Assembly: GCA_963786295.1 (NCBI GenBank) | Contig: CAWAYV010000049.1 | Location: 1 to 64,000 of the forward strand | Direction of reading: 5' to 3' | DNA length: 64,000 bases | From: JACCZX01 sp963786295 | GTDB lineage: Bacteria; Pseudomonadota; Gammaproteobacteria; Burkholderiales; Burkholderiaceae_F | Part shown: positions 16,802 to 25,622 of the stretch, in pieces | Layout: each line of letters starts with the position of its first letter | How positions within the stretch are numbered: position 1 is the stretch's first letter | Made by a program: the position numbers and the translations under genes | The notes under the pieces: model-generated | The model's input: only the letters and a program-made list of their open reading frames with translations | What the model was told of the DNA's origin: nothing | The model's database searches: none

Positions 16802-17176
16802 ATGAAAACAAGTGACCCTGGAAGACTGGATCGCATAGTGGCGGAGGCTCGGCGTAACGCTGACGAGCGCGCGCAGAGCTATCGGGAAAAGGCTTTGAAG
16901 ATCTACCCGTGGATCTGTGGTCGCTGCGCCCGGGAGTTCACGCGCAGCAACGTTCGCGAGCTGACCGTCCACCACAAGGACCACAATCACGACAACAATC
17001 CACCCGATGGCAGCAACTGGGAGTTGTTGTGTCTGTACTGCCACGACAACGAACACCAGCGGCAGCTAGAAGCGACTGGTGGGGGAAGCAGCAGCTCCGT
17101 AGGCGGCCGCGTGTCGACCTACGCGCCGTTTGCGGGTCTCAAGGATTTACTGGGAAAGAAGCCACCCGCGAAGTGA
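16802..17176 (+). CDS. YajD-type HNH nuclease
   Basis: A 124-residue protein. A basic helix (EARRNADERAQSYREKALKI) precedes the zinc-ribbon/HNH core: CGRC (about residue 40), LTVHHKDHNHDNNPPDGSNW, and LLCLYCHDNEHQ. The spacing of the Cys pairs and the HH and NEH residues match the YajD family of small HNH endonuclease-like proteins, whose role is unknown. As part of the array it is probably a former gene cassette, although a complete attC behind it was not found. Confidence 0.85.
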   Translation: MKTSDPGRLDRIVAEARRNADERAQSYREKALKIYPWICGRCAREFTRSNVRELTVHHKDHNHDNNPPDGSNWELLCLYCHDNEHQRQLEATGGGSSSSVGGRVSTYAPFAGLKDLLGKKPPAK

Positions 17177-17358
17177 CACAACCGAGTTCAGAAAGCGGCC
17201 AGGAGCGGTCCTGGCCAAGGGCGAGGAGACCTGCGTCAAAGCCGACTTCGCCCACCAAGCGCGCTGGGGCGCCGTGCAACACTCGCGCCTTCCCTCATCG
17301 CCGTCGCGGCGGCCGATAAACACTATTCGTTAGGGCTCAGGAAAGACGAGGAGGCCGA

Positions 17359-17868
17359 ATGGAAGCTGACCGCAGTTTGACAGCCCGGCTATTTCGGGAA
17401 AGCCGCGACCGTTGGCCATTGATGACGGCGTACGAGCGCTTCGAGCAGGTTGTCGCTCTTGTGCTGAGTTTCATCATAGCGGCAGTCATCGTGCTCGCGC
17501 TTGTTCAGATAGTCGTTCGCGTGCTACCGCTGCTAATCGGTGGTGGAGTGGACATCTTGGAGTACGGGGTGTTCCAAGCGCTGTTCGGCACAATCATGAC
17601 ACTCCTGATCGCAATGGAGTTTAAGCACTCGATCATTCGCGCCGCACTGCGACAGGAGAGCGTCGTTCAAGTCAAGACCGTCATTCTGATCGCTTTGCTC
17701 GCGCTGAGCCGCAAGTTCATCATTCTGGACACCGCTGCGACGGAGGCTGCAACTATTGGGGCTCTTGCAGGTGCCACTCTTGTGCTCGGAATTGTGTATT
17801 GGCTATTGCGAGAGCGTGACGACCGGTCTGGGGTTGCAACACCGCCCCACGACATGGCGACGCGCTAG
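17359..17868 (+). CDS. PsiE-family membrane protein (cassette)
   Basis: A 169-residue protein with four hydrophobic helices, two of them flanking the family hallmark MEFKHSIIR. VVQVKTVILIALLALSRKFI then leads into ILDTAATEAATIG. This is the PsiE (phosphate-starvation-inducible) family, of unknown molecular role. It is preceded by a CGTTAGGG sequence resembling a cassette boundary and followed 10 bases after its stop by a structured attC, so it is a cassette gene. Confidence 0.85.
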   Translation: MEADRSLTARLFRESRDRWPLMTAYERFEQVVALVLSFIIAAVIVLALVQIVVRVLPLLIGGGVDILEYGVFQALFGTIMTLLIAMEFKHSIIRAALRQESVVQVKTVILIALLALSRKFIILDTAATEAATIGALAGATLVLGIVYWLLRERDDRSGVATPPHDMATR

Positions 17869-17878
17869 ACGCCAATGA

Positions 17879-17975
17879 GCCCTAACCTCCGCGTCAACCG
17901 GACCACCCGCCCGCTGCGCTGGCGGGTGCCCTCGTCGCTCCGCTCCTCGGAGGCCGGTTACGCGGCGCGTTGAGC
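17879..17975 (+). repeat. attC recombination site (PsiE cassette)
   Basis: A 97-base imperfect palindrome. The left end GCCCTAAC has one extra C; the right core is GTTGAGC (17969-17975, GTTRRRY). Arms CCGCGTCAACCGG (17889-17901) and CCGGTTACGCGG (17954-17965) pair with a single extrahelical C. A terminal hairpin CACCCGCC/GGCGGGTG sits in the middle. It closes the array on the right. Confidence 0.75.
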
Positions 17976-18380
17976 AGCCATTCAGCCGAGGAGGGAATGT
18001 CCGCTTACGGGTGCCGCAGGAGCGTCCGCTATCGGACAACCCGAACTTCCGTTACGGGTCGATAGCGGACACCAAGCAAGAGAAGCGTTGGTGACCGGAG
18101 CGAGTACGGCTACTCCGTGCCGATTGACGATTGATGCTTCAAACAAACGATCGAGCGCTCGCTCGCGCTGGTGCTATCAATACCTTGATTGCAATTCGGT
18201 CACCCTCACGCAGCACGTCGCTCTTGTCGCGTCATGCGAAGGATTCTGCGCGCAGTTAACGTTGGTCGAGTTAATTCGGTTCGGCTTGGGGACGCCAGAA
18301 AATCAGTCTGTTACGGAGACATTGCGAATGTCGGTGGCCTCCGTCTCCCTGCGCAACACTCGTAGTCGACTTCCGTGTTG
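17976..18380. other. non-coding stretch right of the cassette array
   Basis: About 400 bases without a convincing gene. Apart from the nested palindrome at 18024-18070 I see no structured element. The one long frame here (18088-18384, plus) has no family resemblance and atypical composition. The leftward amidase gene ends at 18381. Confidence 0.4.
18024..18070. repeat. nested inverted repeat
   Basis: GTCCGCTATCG (18024-18034) is perfectly complementary to CGATAGCGGAC (18060-18070). An inner ACCCG/CGGGT pair lies within. The hairpin lacks a T-run, so it is not an obvious terminator. It lies 49 bases beyond the last attC. Confidence 0.6.
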
Positions 18381-19721
18381 CTAATGCGCGATCACGAATT
18401 TCGCTATGCCCATCCGCTCGAGTTCCCGGGCAACGCGAAAGCAAAGGTCCTCTCGCCAGGGCGCAGCAATAATCTGTAGTCCCACTGGCAGGTCATTCAA
18501 AATTCCAACCGGCGCGCAGAGGACCGGCACTCCCACCAAAGACAACGGCGCGGCCAAGTAGCCCAGCAGCAGCGCGTGCCGGCAGCTTCATGTCGCGCAC
18601 CGTTACTTCTTTCTCCCCTATGCGATGCGCAGGAGATGGCGTCGCAGGTGCTAACACGACATCCACTGTCTCGAACAATTTCATCAACTGCCGGTGGTGC
18701 CACCGGCGGAAACGCTGCGCTTGCACATACCAGGACGCAGGAATGAGAGTGTTCGCCAACAAACGATCTCGAATCAACGGATCGAAATCGTCGGCACGCG
18801 TCCGAAGATTGTCTAAGTGCAGTTGTCCGCTCTCAGCGCGGGTGATGACGAGCGCCGCAGCGCCGGCACGCTCTGCCTCTGGAACATCGACTGTCGTCTG
18901 GGCGCCCAGAGCTAGCAGCAGCACGTTTGACGAGTCTCCACTACCTCCGGCTGTGCATGCGTTTCGTAGTAACCCACTGCGCAAGCTATGCGCAGCCCTT
19001 GCGTGCCGGAATGCATTTGCGCGCTGACCGGAGCGACAGGGCAACGTTTGACACACTGGATCGCAGGGATCGAGGCCCTGCATCGCGTCGTAGGCTGCAG
19101 CCAAGACTTCTACCGAACACGCGAGTGGACCGACCGTGTCCAACGAGTTGCAGAACGGGAATGTTCCCTGCTCGCGACAGCCTTCCATACGTTGGCTTCA
19201 GGCCCCATACGCCGCACAACGCCGCAGGCACCCGTATCGAACCTGTCGTATCCGATCCAAGCGACAGTGGAACAAGCCCGGCCGCTACTGCTGCCGCCGA
19301 CCCTCCCGATGAACCGCCCGCGACTCGTGACGGATCGTGCGGATTGCGAGTGACGCCGTAATGCGTGTTTTCGGTGGTATAGCCGGACGCATACTCGTCC
19401 ATGTTGAGCGTGCCGACGAGCACCGCGCCGCACGTCTGGAGCCGCCGGACAAGTGGCGCGTCTTCGGTGGCCGGCGGAAGCGCCTTGTTTATTTTCGATC
19501 CGGCCAGCGTCGGCAAGCCTGCTACATCGAACAGATTCTTCACTGCAAACGGCACGCCGATCAATGCTGTCGACTCTCTTGCGGATAGCTTTCTGTCGAC
19601 ATCTGCAGCCTGACGGAGGGCACGCTCTTCCGTTAGATCAACGAATGCGTTGATGGTCGGGATTGCGAGTTCGGATTGCGTCGAACGTCGCTGAGATGCG
19701 CCGACGAATGCTCACGGACAC
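18381..19721 (-). CDS. AtzE-like amidase (frameshifted)
   Basis: About 445 residues of the amidase-signature family, assembled over at least five frame breaks (near 19660, 19180, 19040, 18925, 18560). The Ser-cisSer-Lys triad is visible: Lys in GVPFAVKNLFDVAG, the glycine/serine loop RVAGGSSGGSAAAVAAG, and SLGSDTTGSIRVPAALCG. The C-terminus reads PVGLQIIAAPWREDLC, then GIAKFVIAH. The pairing with an AtzG-like gene upstream points to the AtzE type (1-carboxybiuret hydrolase relatives). I take the start as GTG 19721, overlapping the AtzG-like stop. So many breaks could mean a true pseudogene. Confidence 0.75.
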
Positions 19722-19867
19722 CAGGTCGGTCCTAGCTCGTCTTGCGGGCTCAAGACTGCACTGTTGACGAGTGCGGCCACCTCTGCCGTGCGTCGCAAGT
19801 GCTCGACAACACCCGGCAACTGCTCCGCCGTCAGCTCGATCCCCGCAAGCCGGCTCGCTTGAAGCAC
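19712..19867 (-). CDS. AtzG-like (DUF4089) small subunit
   Basis: The frame reads VLQASRLAGIELTAEQLPGV, then VEHLRRTAEVAALVNSAVL and SPQDELGPTW. This matches the DUF4089 pattern of AtzG, the small partner that stabilises AtzE amidases (a GatC-like role). No ATG exists: the frame continues upstream to a stop near 19912, so the start is GTG 19867 or the N-terminus has been lost. It overlaps the amidase start by about 10 bases. Confidence 0.65.
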   Translation of the reverse strand: MLQASRLAGIELTAEQLPGVVEHLRRTAEVAALVNSAVLSPQDELGPTWCP

Positions 19868-19916
19868 GAATACTTCGTCGATCCGCGCAGGGATCGACGT
19901 GTGGCCTTATCTTGGC

Positions 19917-20891
19917 TCAATCTATTTTGGCGCCAGATTCCTTGACGACCTTGCCCCACTTGTCGACTTCTGCTTTCACGTAGTCGCCGAACTGCACCGG
20001 GTTCAGCAAAGACGGATTTGCGCCCTGCTTCGCGAGGCTGTCAACAACGTCCTTGGATTTCACGATCTGAACGATGTTGTCGGCAAGTTTCGTGACGATT
20101 TCCTTCGGCGTGCCGACTGGGACGAAGACGCCGTACCAGAATTGCACGTCGTAGCCGACGATGCCGGATTCGAGGATCGTGGGAACGTCCGGCAAGTTGG
20201 CGTCGCGAGTTTGCGACGACACTCCAATGGGCTTAATTAGGTTCGACTTGATCAGAGCCATCGCCGCCGGCACGGTCGAAAACATCACTTGGACACGCCC
20301 GCTGGCCAGATCGGTAAGTGCAGGCGGAGCGCCCTTATAAGGAACGTGTGTCCATGTCAGACCATTCATCGAGCGAAAGAGCTCTGCAGCCAGATGTGTG
20401 AAGCTGCCGTTGCCGGCTGATCCAACGTTCACTTCGTTGGGCTTGGCCTTCGCAAATTTGATCAGATCGGTGACGTTGTTGACGGGCAGTGAGGGCGTGA
20501 CCACAACGACCATCGGCGTTGAAGCCACCAGCGCTACCGGGATCAGATCTTTGGTCGTGTCGTAGGTGAGCTTGCTATAGATGTGAGGATTGACTGCAAT
20601 CTCCGACGTCCCCCCTAGCAAAAGCGTATAGCCGTCGGGAGCGGCTCTTACACCCGCCTCGGTGCCGATCGACCCGCCGGCACCGGCGCGGTTCTCGACC
20701 ACGATTTGCTGTCCGAGGCGCTCGCCGAGCTTCAGAGCCAGTAGTCGCCCAACGATGTCGGAGCCGCCACCAGCGGGAAACGCCACGATCAGTCGCAACG
20801 ATTTGTTCGGGTAATCCTGAGCCGATGCGTAGCCGGTGAGTCCCAGCACCAAGCACGCCGAAGAAATCAGTTGCTTTAGCACACGCCTCAT
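19917..20891 (-). CDS. Bug/TctC-family periplasmic receptor
   Basis: A 324-residue tripartite-tricarboxylate-type solute receptor. A signal peptide (LISSACLVLGLTGYASAQ) precedes YPNKSLRLIVAFPAGGGSD, the family's ligand loop, and the DGYTLLLGGTSEIAVNP segment. Later come GNGSFTHLAAELF, VPYKGAPPALTDLASG and TRDANLPDVPTILESG. Bug proteins bind carboxylates, amides or nicotinate-like ligands. No TctA/TctB membrane partners are present here, as is common for these orphans in Burkholderiales. It lies between the asparaginase-like and AtzG/AtzE genes, so it probably captures or senses the pathway substrate. Confidence 0.92.
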   Translation of the reverse strand: MRRVLKQLISSACLVLGLTGYASAQDYPNKSLRLIVAFPAGGGSDIVGRLLALKLGERLGQQIVVENRAGAGGSIGTEAGVRAAPDGYTLLLGGTSEIAVNPHIYSKLTYDTTKDLIPVALVASTPMVVVVTPSLPVNNVTDLIKFAKAKPNEVNVGSAGNGSFTHLAAELFRSMNGLTWTHVPYKGAPPALTDLASGRVQVMFSTVPAAMALIKSNLIKPIGVSSQTRDANLPDVPTILESGIVGYDVQFWYGVFVPVGTPKEIVTKLADNIVQIVKSKDVVDSLAKQGANPSLLNPVQFGDYVKAEVDKWGKVVKESGAKID

Positions 20892-20982
20892 GGCACCCCC
20901 GTCAAGCTCTCATAGAACCATTTCGAACAGTGGTTGCATCGTCGCGAACAGCGAGCAACCGATCACTAAGCATCTGCTCAAC

Positions 20983-21979
20983 TCAGTACTCCTTGAACAT
21001 TCTGGTAATTGCTGCTCTATCGTTGGTACAGGATAGCGCCAGCATCGCCAGCACACGTGCCTTTTGTGGATTAAGGTTGTCGGCGACAACGAATCCTGCG
21101 GCACTGTCCTCACTGCGCTGGATCACGCGACCACTGCCGGCCCGGCTGCATTGAACGACCAGAACACCGCTTCCCACGGCAGTTGCAAGCGCTGCACGTT
21201 GAGCCGGAGAGGGACGACCGGGCGGCGTAGCCCGCGATGACGATCCCTTTCGCACCTGATTCCACGAAAGCTTCCACCGCGACTGCGCTCGCGCCCGCAT
21301 ATGAGTAGACGATCTCCACCGACGGAAGCTCGTGGAGGTCGTCTACCTCGAACTCGGTGTCGGGCGCGTGGCGACGCACCGGTCGGCGATAAATCGCAAC
21401 GCTGCCGTCGGGATCCACGCTTCCAAGGATTCCAACGTCCGGCGTTTGAAATGCATGCAGGCGGAAGTTGGACGTCTTCGACACTTCACGCGCTGACTGC
21501 ACTTCGTCGTTCATGACTACAAGCACGCCGAGCCCGACAGCCTCGCGCGCAGCCGCAACGCGGAGCGCGCCGACCAGATTGGCACCCGCGTCCGAGCTCA
21601 AACCATTCAATGGTCGCTGCGCGCCGACCAAGACGACCGGAATTCGAACCTTCGTCGCAAGGTGAAGGAAATAGGCCGTTTCTTCCATCGTGGACGTGCC
21701 GTGGGTAATGACGATGCCGACAATCGAGTCGTCGGTGCCAATGCGGGAGACTTCGCGGGTGAGCTCTAGCCATAGCGCAGGGTCTGCAGCTGCACTATCG
21801 ATCGCGCGAAAGGGCACAGGCACTACATCGAAGTCCGTGAGCACATCGGAGAACGACTGTAAGAGGACGTCGACCGGCACCGGCTTCGCGAACTGGCCGT
21901 ATTCATACAGATCGAGCGGGTTCCGAGCCGGAGTCGATATCGAGCCGCCCATGCCAATTACTGCGATACGTGGTGGCAT
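20983..21979 (-). CDS. asparaginase-like hydrolase (frameshifted, altered active site)
   Basis: About 331 residues after bridging a shift near 21225. The fold is that of bacterial asparaginases/glutaminases: an N-terminal GMGGSIST loop, ITHGTSTMEETAYFLHLA, LVGAQRPLNGLSSDAGANL and VVMNDEVQSAREVSKTSN. The second frame adds VADNLNPQKARVLAMLALS. In characterised enzymes the first loop carries the nucleophile Thr (GGTI) and the second a catalytic Asp (GTDT). Here these are Ser (GGSI) and Ser (GTST), while the later Lys is kept. The substrate may therefore not be asparagine. The start faces the GntR gene across a shared operator. Confidence 0.85.
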
Positions 21980-22012
21980 CTCTCGCGGCGAAAACGGCCC
22001 TCGTAAATGTTG

Positions 22013-22030
22013 TATAGTTAGACAACTATA
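22013..22030. promoter_or_regulatory. palindromic operator between divergent catabolic genes
   Basis: TATAGTT-AGAC-AACTATA is a perfect inverted repeat directly abutting the ATG of the GntR gene and 34 bases from the opposing asparaginase-like start. An overlapping GTTGT...ACAAC symmetry is also present. Position and AT-rich symmetry fit an autoregulatory GntR/HutC-type site controlling both directions. Confidence 0.65.
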
Positions 22031-22909
22031 ATGGCTTCAAGAGCGACTCGCAAACAGACATCGGCGCGATCAAGCAACGCCGGGTCGAATTTCTTCAACC
22101 CGTTTCCGCGCTACCTGCAGATCCGCCGCCTGTTGATTCGCAGGCTCGCCGATGGATTTTCGCCGGGCGACCGGTTTCCCACGGAGCACGAGCTGTGCGA
22201 CGAGTTTGGAGTGAGCCGCGAGACTGTGCGCGAAGCTCTTGCGGGCCTTGAAACGCAGGGATACATCGAGCGCCATCGGGGTAGAGCGACGACCGTACTG
22301 CGACTGCCTGACCGCACCAACGACGAGCGGTTGACCGGGCTGGTGGAGGATTTCACGGAGTTGAAACTCAACACCTATGCCGATGTCGTTAGCGCGCGCA
22401 TTCAGAAGGCGCCGCTGAGAGTCGCATCTGCGCTCAATCTCAAACGGGACAAGGAGCTGTTTCGAATCTTGCGGTTGCGGCACGTCGATGGAGGCCCGTT
22501 CGCATGTCACGAGACGTTTCTTCCGATCGCCATCGGTAGCGAAATTGCGCGCCTCGATCTGTCGCATACAACGTTGTTTCGAGAACTGGGTCGAACGCTG
22601 GCGCTAAAGCTCACCGAGATCTATCAGCACATCGATGCCGTGCCTGCTGATCCCGTTATGGCCAAGCTTCTGCAGATCGACGTCGGTGCGCCACTGCTGG
22701 TGACGCGCCGCGCTGTTGGTCATGACGGGAGCGGCTCGCCGACGATGTTCTTCGAAACGTATTTTCGAGCGGACCGCTACTACTACTCGGTTCAAGTCAA
22801 CAAAGCGGTGGGCAAATCGTCAAAAAAAGACAAGCACCCACCACGCCGGAAAAGTGCCGACGCCAAGAAGGTAGGGCGGCCGGCTACGCCGTTACCAATA
22901 TCAACCTAG
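22031..22909 (+). CDS. GntR-family regulator, HutC/UTRA subfamily
   Basis: A 292-residue regulator. The winged helix-turn-helix spans about residues 25-95 (YLQIRRLLIRRLADGFSPGD, TEHELCDEFGVSRETVREAL). A UTRA effector domain follows to about residue 262 (LFRILRLRHVDGGPFACHET, then LLQIDVGAPLLVTRRAVG). The C-terminal tail is very basic (KSSKKDKHPPRRKSADAKK), an unusual addition. The ATG has no ribosome-binding site and touches the operator, so translation may be leaderless or the real start may differ. It probably represses the flanking catabolic genes until an effector binds. Confidence 0.9.
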   Translation: MASRATRKQTSARSSNAGSNFFNPFPRYLQIRRLLIRRLADGFSPGDRFPTEHELCDEFGVSRETVREALAGLETQGYIERHRGRATTVLRLPDRTNDERLTGLVEDFTELKLNTYADVVSARIQKAPLRVASALNLKRDKELFRILRLRHVDGGPFACHETFLPIAIGSEIARLDLSHTTLFRELGRTLALKLTEIYQHIDAVPADPVMAKLLQIDVGAPLLVTRRAVGHDGSGSPTMFFETYFRADRYYYSVQVNKAVGKSSKKDKHPPRRKSADAKKVGRPATPLPIST

Positions 22910-22920
22910 TTGAGGAACAA

Positions 22921-24226
22921 ATGAGTCAAAGCCTGGCAGCAGAAGCAGCTGTGCAACGCGCTGCAACAGCGATCACAGATTCTTTCGGAAATCCGATCGA
23001 TCCTATCGTGCGCTATGCGCGCGGGCGCATTCTTGCGAGCACAGACGAGGAAGTGCAACGAATGCTTCGTGCCCGCCATATCGTAGGCGACGCGCGTCCG
23101 CCGCAAAGGAAAGGAGAGTATTTACGACCTTTCCGGAATGAACCGTGGAAGCGGAATAACTGCCGAAGACGTTCCGAACCTGACAAGCCACGTCCCGTTC
23201 TTCGCACACTACGAGGGACGCACAGAGCCGTTGGCGTTGAAGCACATGGGTGCCGACCCGGCCAAACACAGCGCGCTGATTCTCAATCGCGTGTCTGCAG
23301 CGAATTTCATCGCGCTGACCACGTTGTTGAAGAAAGGCGAGCGCGTATATGCCTTCGCTCCAGCCGGTGGCGCAACGCATCCTTCCGCCGTGCGTCCAAT
23401 CACGATGGCGGGTGCCGAGCTCGCCGAGTTCCACAGTTATGCGGAGCTGAAAAAGGCCTGGGACGTGAGCGCGCCACGCCTGCTGCTGATTACTCCTATT
23501 AGCGCGTCCAAGCGCCATATTCCGTTCGCTGAATTCAAGCAAGCAATCGCGCTTCCGCGCACAGCGCAAACGTTGGTTTATGTTGACGATGCTCACATGG
23601 CATCGCGAATTGCGTTTTTTGATGAGCCGGGCACCTTCAAGGTAGGCGACGTGGATCTTGCGGTTTGCTCCGCGGACAAGCACGTCGCCGGTCCACGCGC
23701 CGGAGTAATGGTGGGTCGCAAAGAACTCGTTACGCTGATCGGTTCGCGTGCGTACGAGCTTGGGTTGGAAGCACAGGCTGGGCAATACGTCGGCGTGGCG
23801 AACGCGCTGAAAAACTTCGATCCGCGTGCCGTCAAGGAAGCAGGAGAACTTGCCAAGGAACTGGCACAGGTGTTGGCAGCGAAGTACGGGCCGACACGCG
23901 CCTACCTGGGAGGCCCCGGCGTATCGATCGCGGGCGATGACGTGCTCGCAGTCGCGCTCGAAAGGCGAGGGAAGCGTGACAAGCCGCAATTGGTCGCCGT
24001 CGAGGCAGCGGGCCTGATTGCGATGGAGATGCTCGAGCAGGACGGCATCTTGACCATTGGCGCCGTATCAATGCCCGGCAGTGCACCTGCAGTGCGACTG
24101 ATGATGTACCCGGATGGGCATCGACTGGGGATTAACGCCATCGTCGCGTCGATCGACCGCGCAATCGATCGGCTGAGTAATGTCATGTGGGATGTTGCCG
24201 CCGCGCGCAAACAGCTGCTTGGCTGA
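22921..24226 (+). CDS. SelA-like fold-type I PLP enzyme (frameshifted)
   Basis: About 435 residues with one shift near 23120. The first frame gives the N-terminal helix and DPIVRYARGRILASTDEEVQ. The second gives LSGMNRGSGITAEDVPNL, ALILNRVSAANFIALTTLL, the cofactor Asp in YVDDAHMASR and the PLP-Lys in VCSADKHVAGPRAGVMVG. This pattern belongs to the SelA/aminotransferase-V-like group, which includes D-glucosaminate-6-phosphate ammonia-lyase-type enzymes. The gene starts 12 bases after the GntR gene and is followed by an amidohydrolase. A lyase or aminotransferase role on an amino-bearing intermediate is inferred. Confidence 0.8.
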
Positions 24227-24239
24227 CAAGTGCGCCACG

Positions 24240-25622
24240 ATGATCAAAGCTGATCTGCTGCTGCGTCACGGTCGGATAGTCACCATGGATGGCGACCGTA
24301 CGCTACTGCCGGACGGCGCGATCGCCATTGCGCAAGGGCGCATTGTCGCCATTGGACCTGATCGGAACGTCGTGCCGACTGTCAGCGCGTCCGCTACTCG
24401 TGACCTGCATGGCGCCTTGACGCACCCCGGTTTGATCGATGCGCACGCTCATACAGGAGTGGATATTGTCCGAGCGTTGCTGCCAGAAACGCGAGAGTTT
24501 GGGTTAGTCGAGCGTCCCTTTTCGTCCAAGCGGACGCGCGATGAGGAGCATCTGAGCACGTTGCTCGCTTGCATGGAGATGGTGGCGAGTGGGACAACGC
24601 TGTATTGCGACACAGGACAATCGTTTTACCTTGAGGCCATGGTCGAGGCGATCGAGACAGTCGGCATGCGCGGGATTCCGGGCTACTTTCTCGCCGACGA
24701 GCGAATTCCTCAAGATCCGCATTACGATCGCTATTACTCACCGACCACATCAGCAGACGATTGCCTCGCAAAGCTCGAAGGGCAGATCCGACGTTATCCG
24801 TTCCGAGGAAATGGCCGCGTTCGGTGCGTTGCGACGCTGCAGGGATCCGGCACAGCCTCTGATGCGCTCCTTTTGGGTGCAAAAGCTATCGCTAGCCGCG
24901 AAGGCGTACCCATGGTGACGCACCTGTCTTGGAGTCAAGGCGAGGTTGACAAAAGCAAAGCACAAACTGGGAAGCGGCCCGTAGAACACTTTGCGGATCT
25001 CGGTCTGCTCGGGCCAGACCTGACGCTCGTGCATCTGATACAGACCGAAGAAAGTGAGATCGAGTTGGTTCGTCAGGCCGCAACGGCCGTGGTGCATTGC
25101 CCGGCAGCAGCTATACGGCGTGGAATGGGTGCGATTCGCATTGGGCGCTTCCCCGAAATGCTGAAAGCGGGAATTCCGGTCGCGCTCGGCTCGGACGGGT
25201 GGAGCACAAAGCACGATGTGACCCGCCAGGCGTATCTGGCAGCTACTTTGTTCAACGAATTTCGAAACGAAGTGCCAGCAATTACAACCGAGACGGCTTG
25301 GGAGATGGCCACTGTCCACGGTGCGCGTGCACTCGGCATGGCTAACGAAGTTGGATCACTGCAGGTAGGTTATCGGGCCGATATCGTCGTCCATCGGCGC
25401 GACAGGCCAGGACCGTTTACCGACGATCCTGTCCCTTATCTAATTCATTACGGCCAGTCTTCCACGGTCCACACGGTCTACGTCGATGGAGAGGCTATCT
25501 TGGATGAGGGCCGCTTTACGCGATTCGATGCGACTGATGCGGTCAACAAGCTCGACGGAGCAGCCAACACTTGGGCGAAGAAAATTGGTGCTCAACGAGG
25601 TACCTGGCCGATTAAGCATTAA
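24240..25622 (+). CDS. metal-dependent amidohydrolase (deaminase/chlorohydrolase-like)
   Basis: A 460-residue amidohydrolase-superfamily enzyme. The metal HxH motif is GLIDAHAHTG (His69, His71). Further ligands sit in VTHLSWSQGE and LVHLIQTEES, and the Asp in VALGSDGWSTKHD. The C-terminal composite domain ends VGYRADIVVHRRDRPGPF and VHTVYVDGEAIL. It resembles the cytosine-deaminase/atrazine-chlorohydrolase branch, which deaminates or dehalogenates N-heterocycles. ATG 24240 begins 11 bases after the PLP gene stop. With AtzG/AtzE-like proteins nearby, an N-heterocycle or ureide substrate is plausible. Confidence 0.88.
   Translation: MIKADLLLRHGRIVTMDGDRTLLPDGAIAIAQGRIVAIGPDRNVVPTVSASATRDLHGALTHPGLIDAHAHTGVDIVRALLPETREFGLVERPFSSKRTRDEEHLSTLLACMEMVASGTTLYCDTGQSFYLEAMVEAIETVGMRGIPGYFLADERIPQDPHYDRYYSPTTSADDCLAKLEGQIRRYPFRGNGRVRCVATLQGSGTASDALLLGAKAIASREGVPMVTHLSWSQGEVDKSKAQTGKRPVEHFADLGLLGPDLTLVHLIQTEESEIELVRQAATAVVHCPAAAIRRGMGAIRIGRFPEMLKAGIPVALGSDGWSTKHDVTRQAYLAATLFNEFRNEVPAITTETAWEMATVHGARALGMANEVGSLQVGYRADIVVHRRDRPGPFTDDPVPYLIHYGQSSTVHTVYVDGEAILDEGRFTRFDATDAVNKLDGAANTWAKKIGAQRGTWPIKH

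Noticed and set aside
17320..17340. ATTCGTTAGGGC upstream of the PsiE gene as a complete attC
   Set aside because: The core reads GTTAGGG and I found no complementary left arm after the YajD gene. It may be a decayed boundary but does not meet the standard used for the other sites.
12788..18380. CRISPR array or toxin-antitoxin pairs in the cassette region
   Set aside because: There are no regularly spaced direct repeats, and none of the small genes shows known toxin or antitoxin features.
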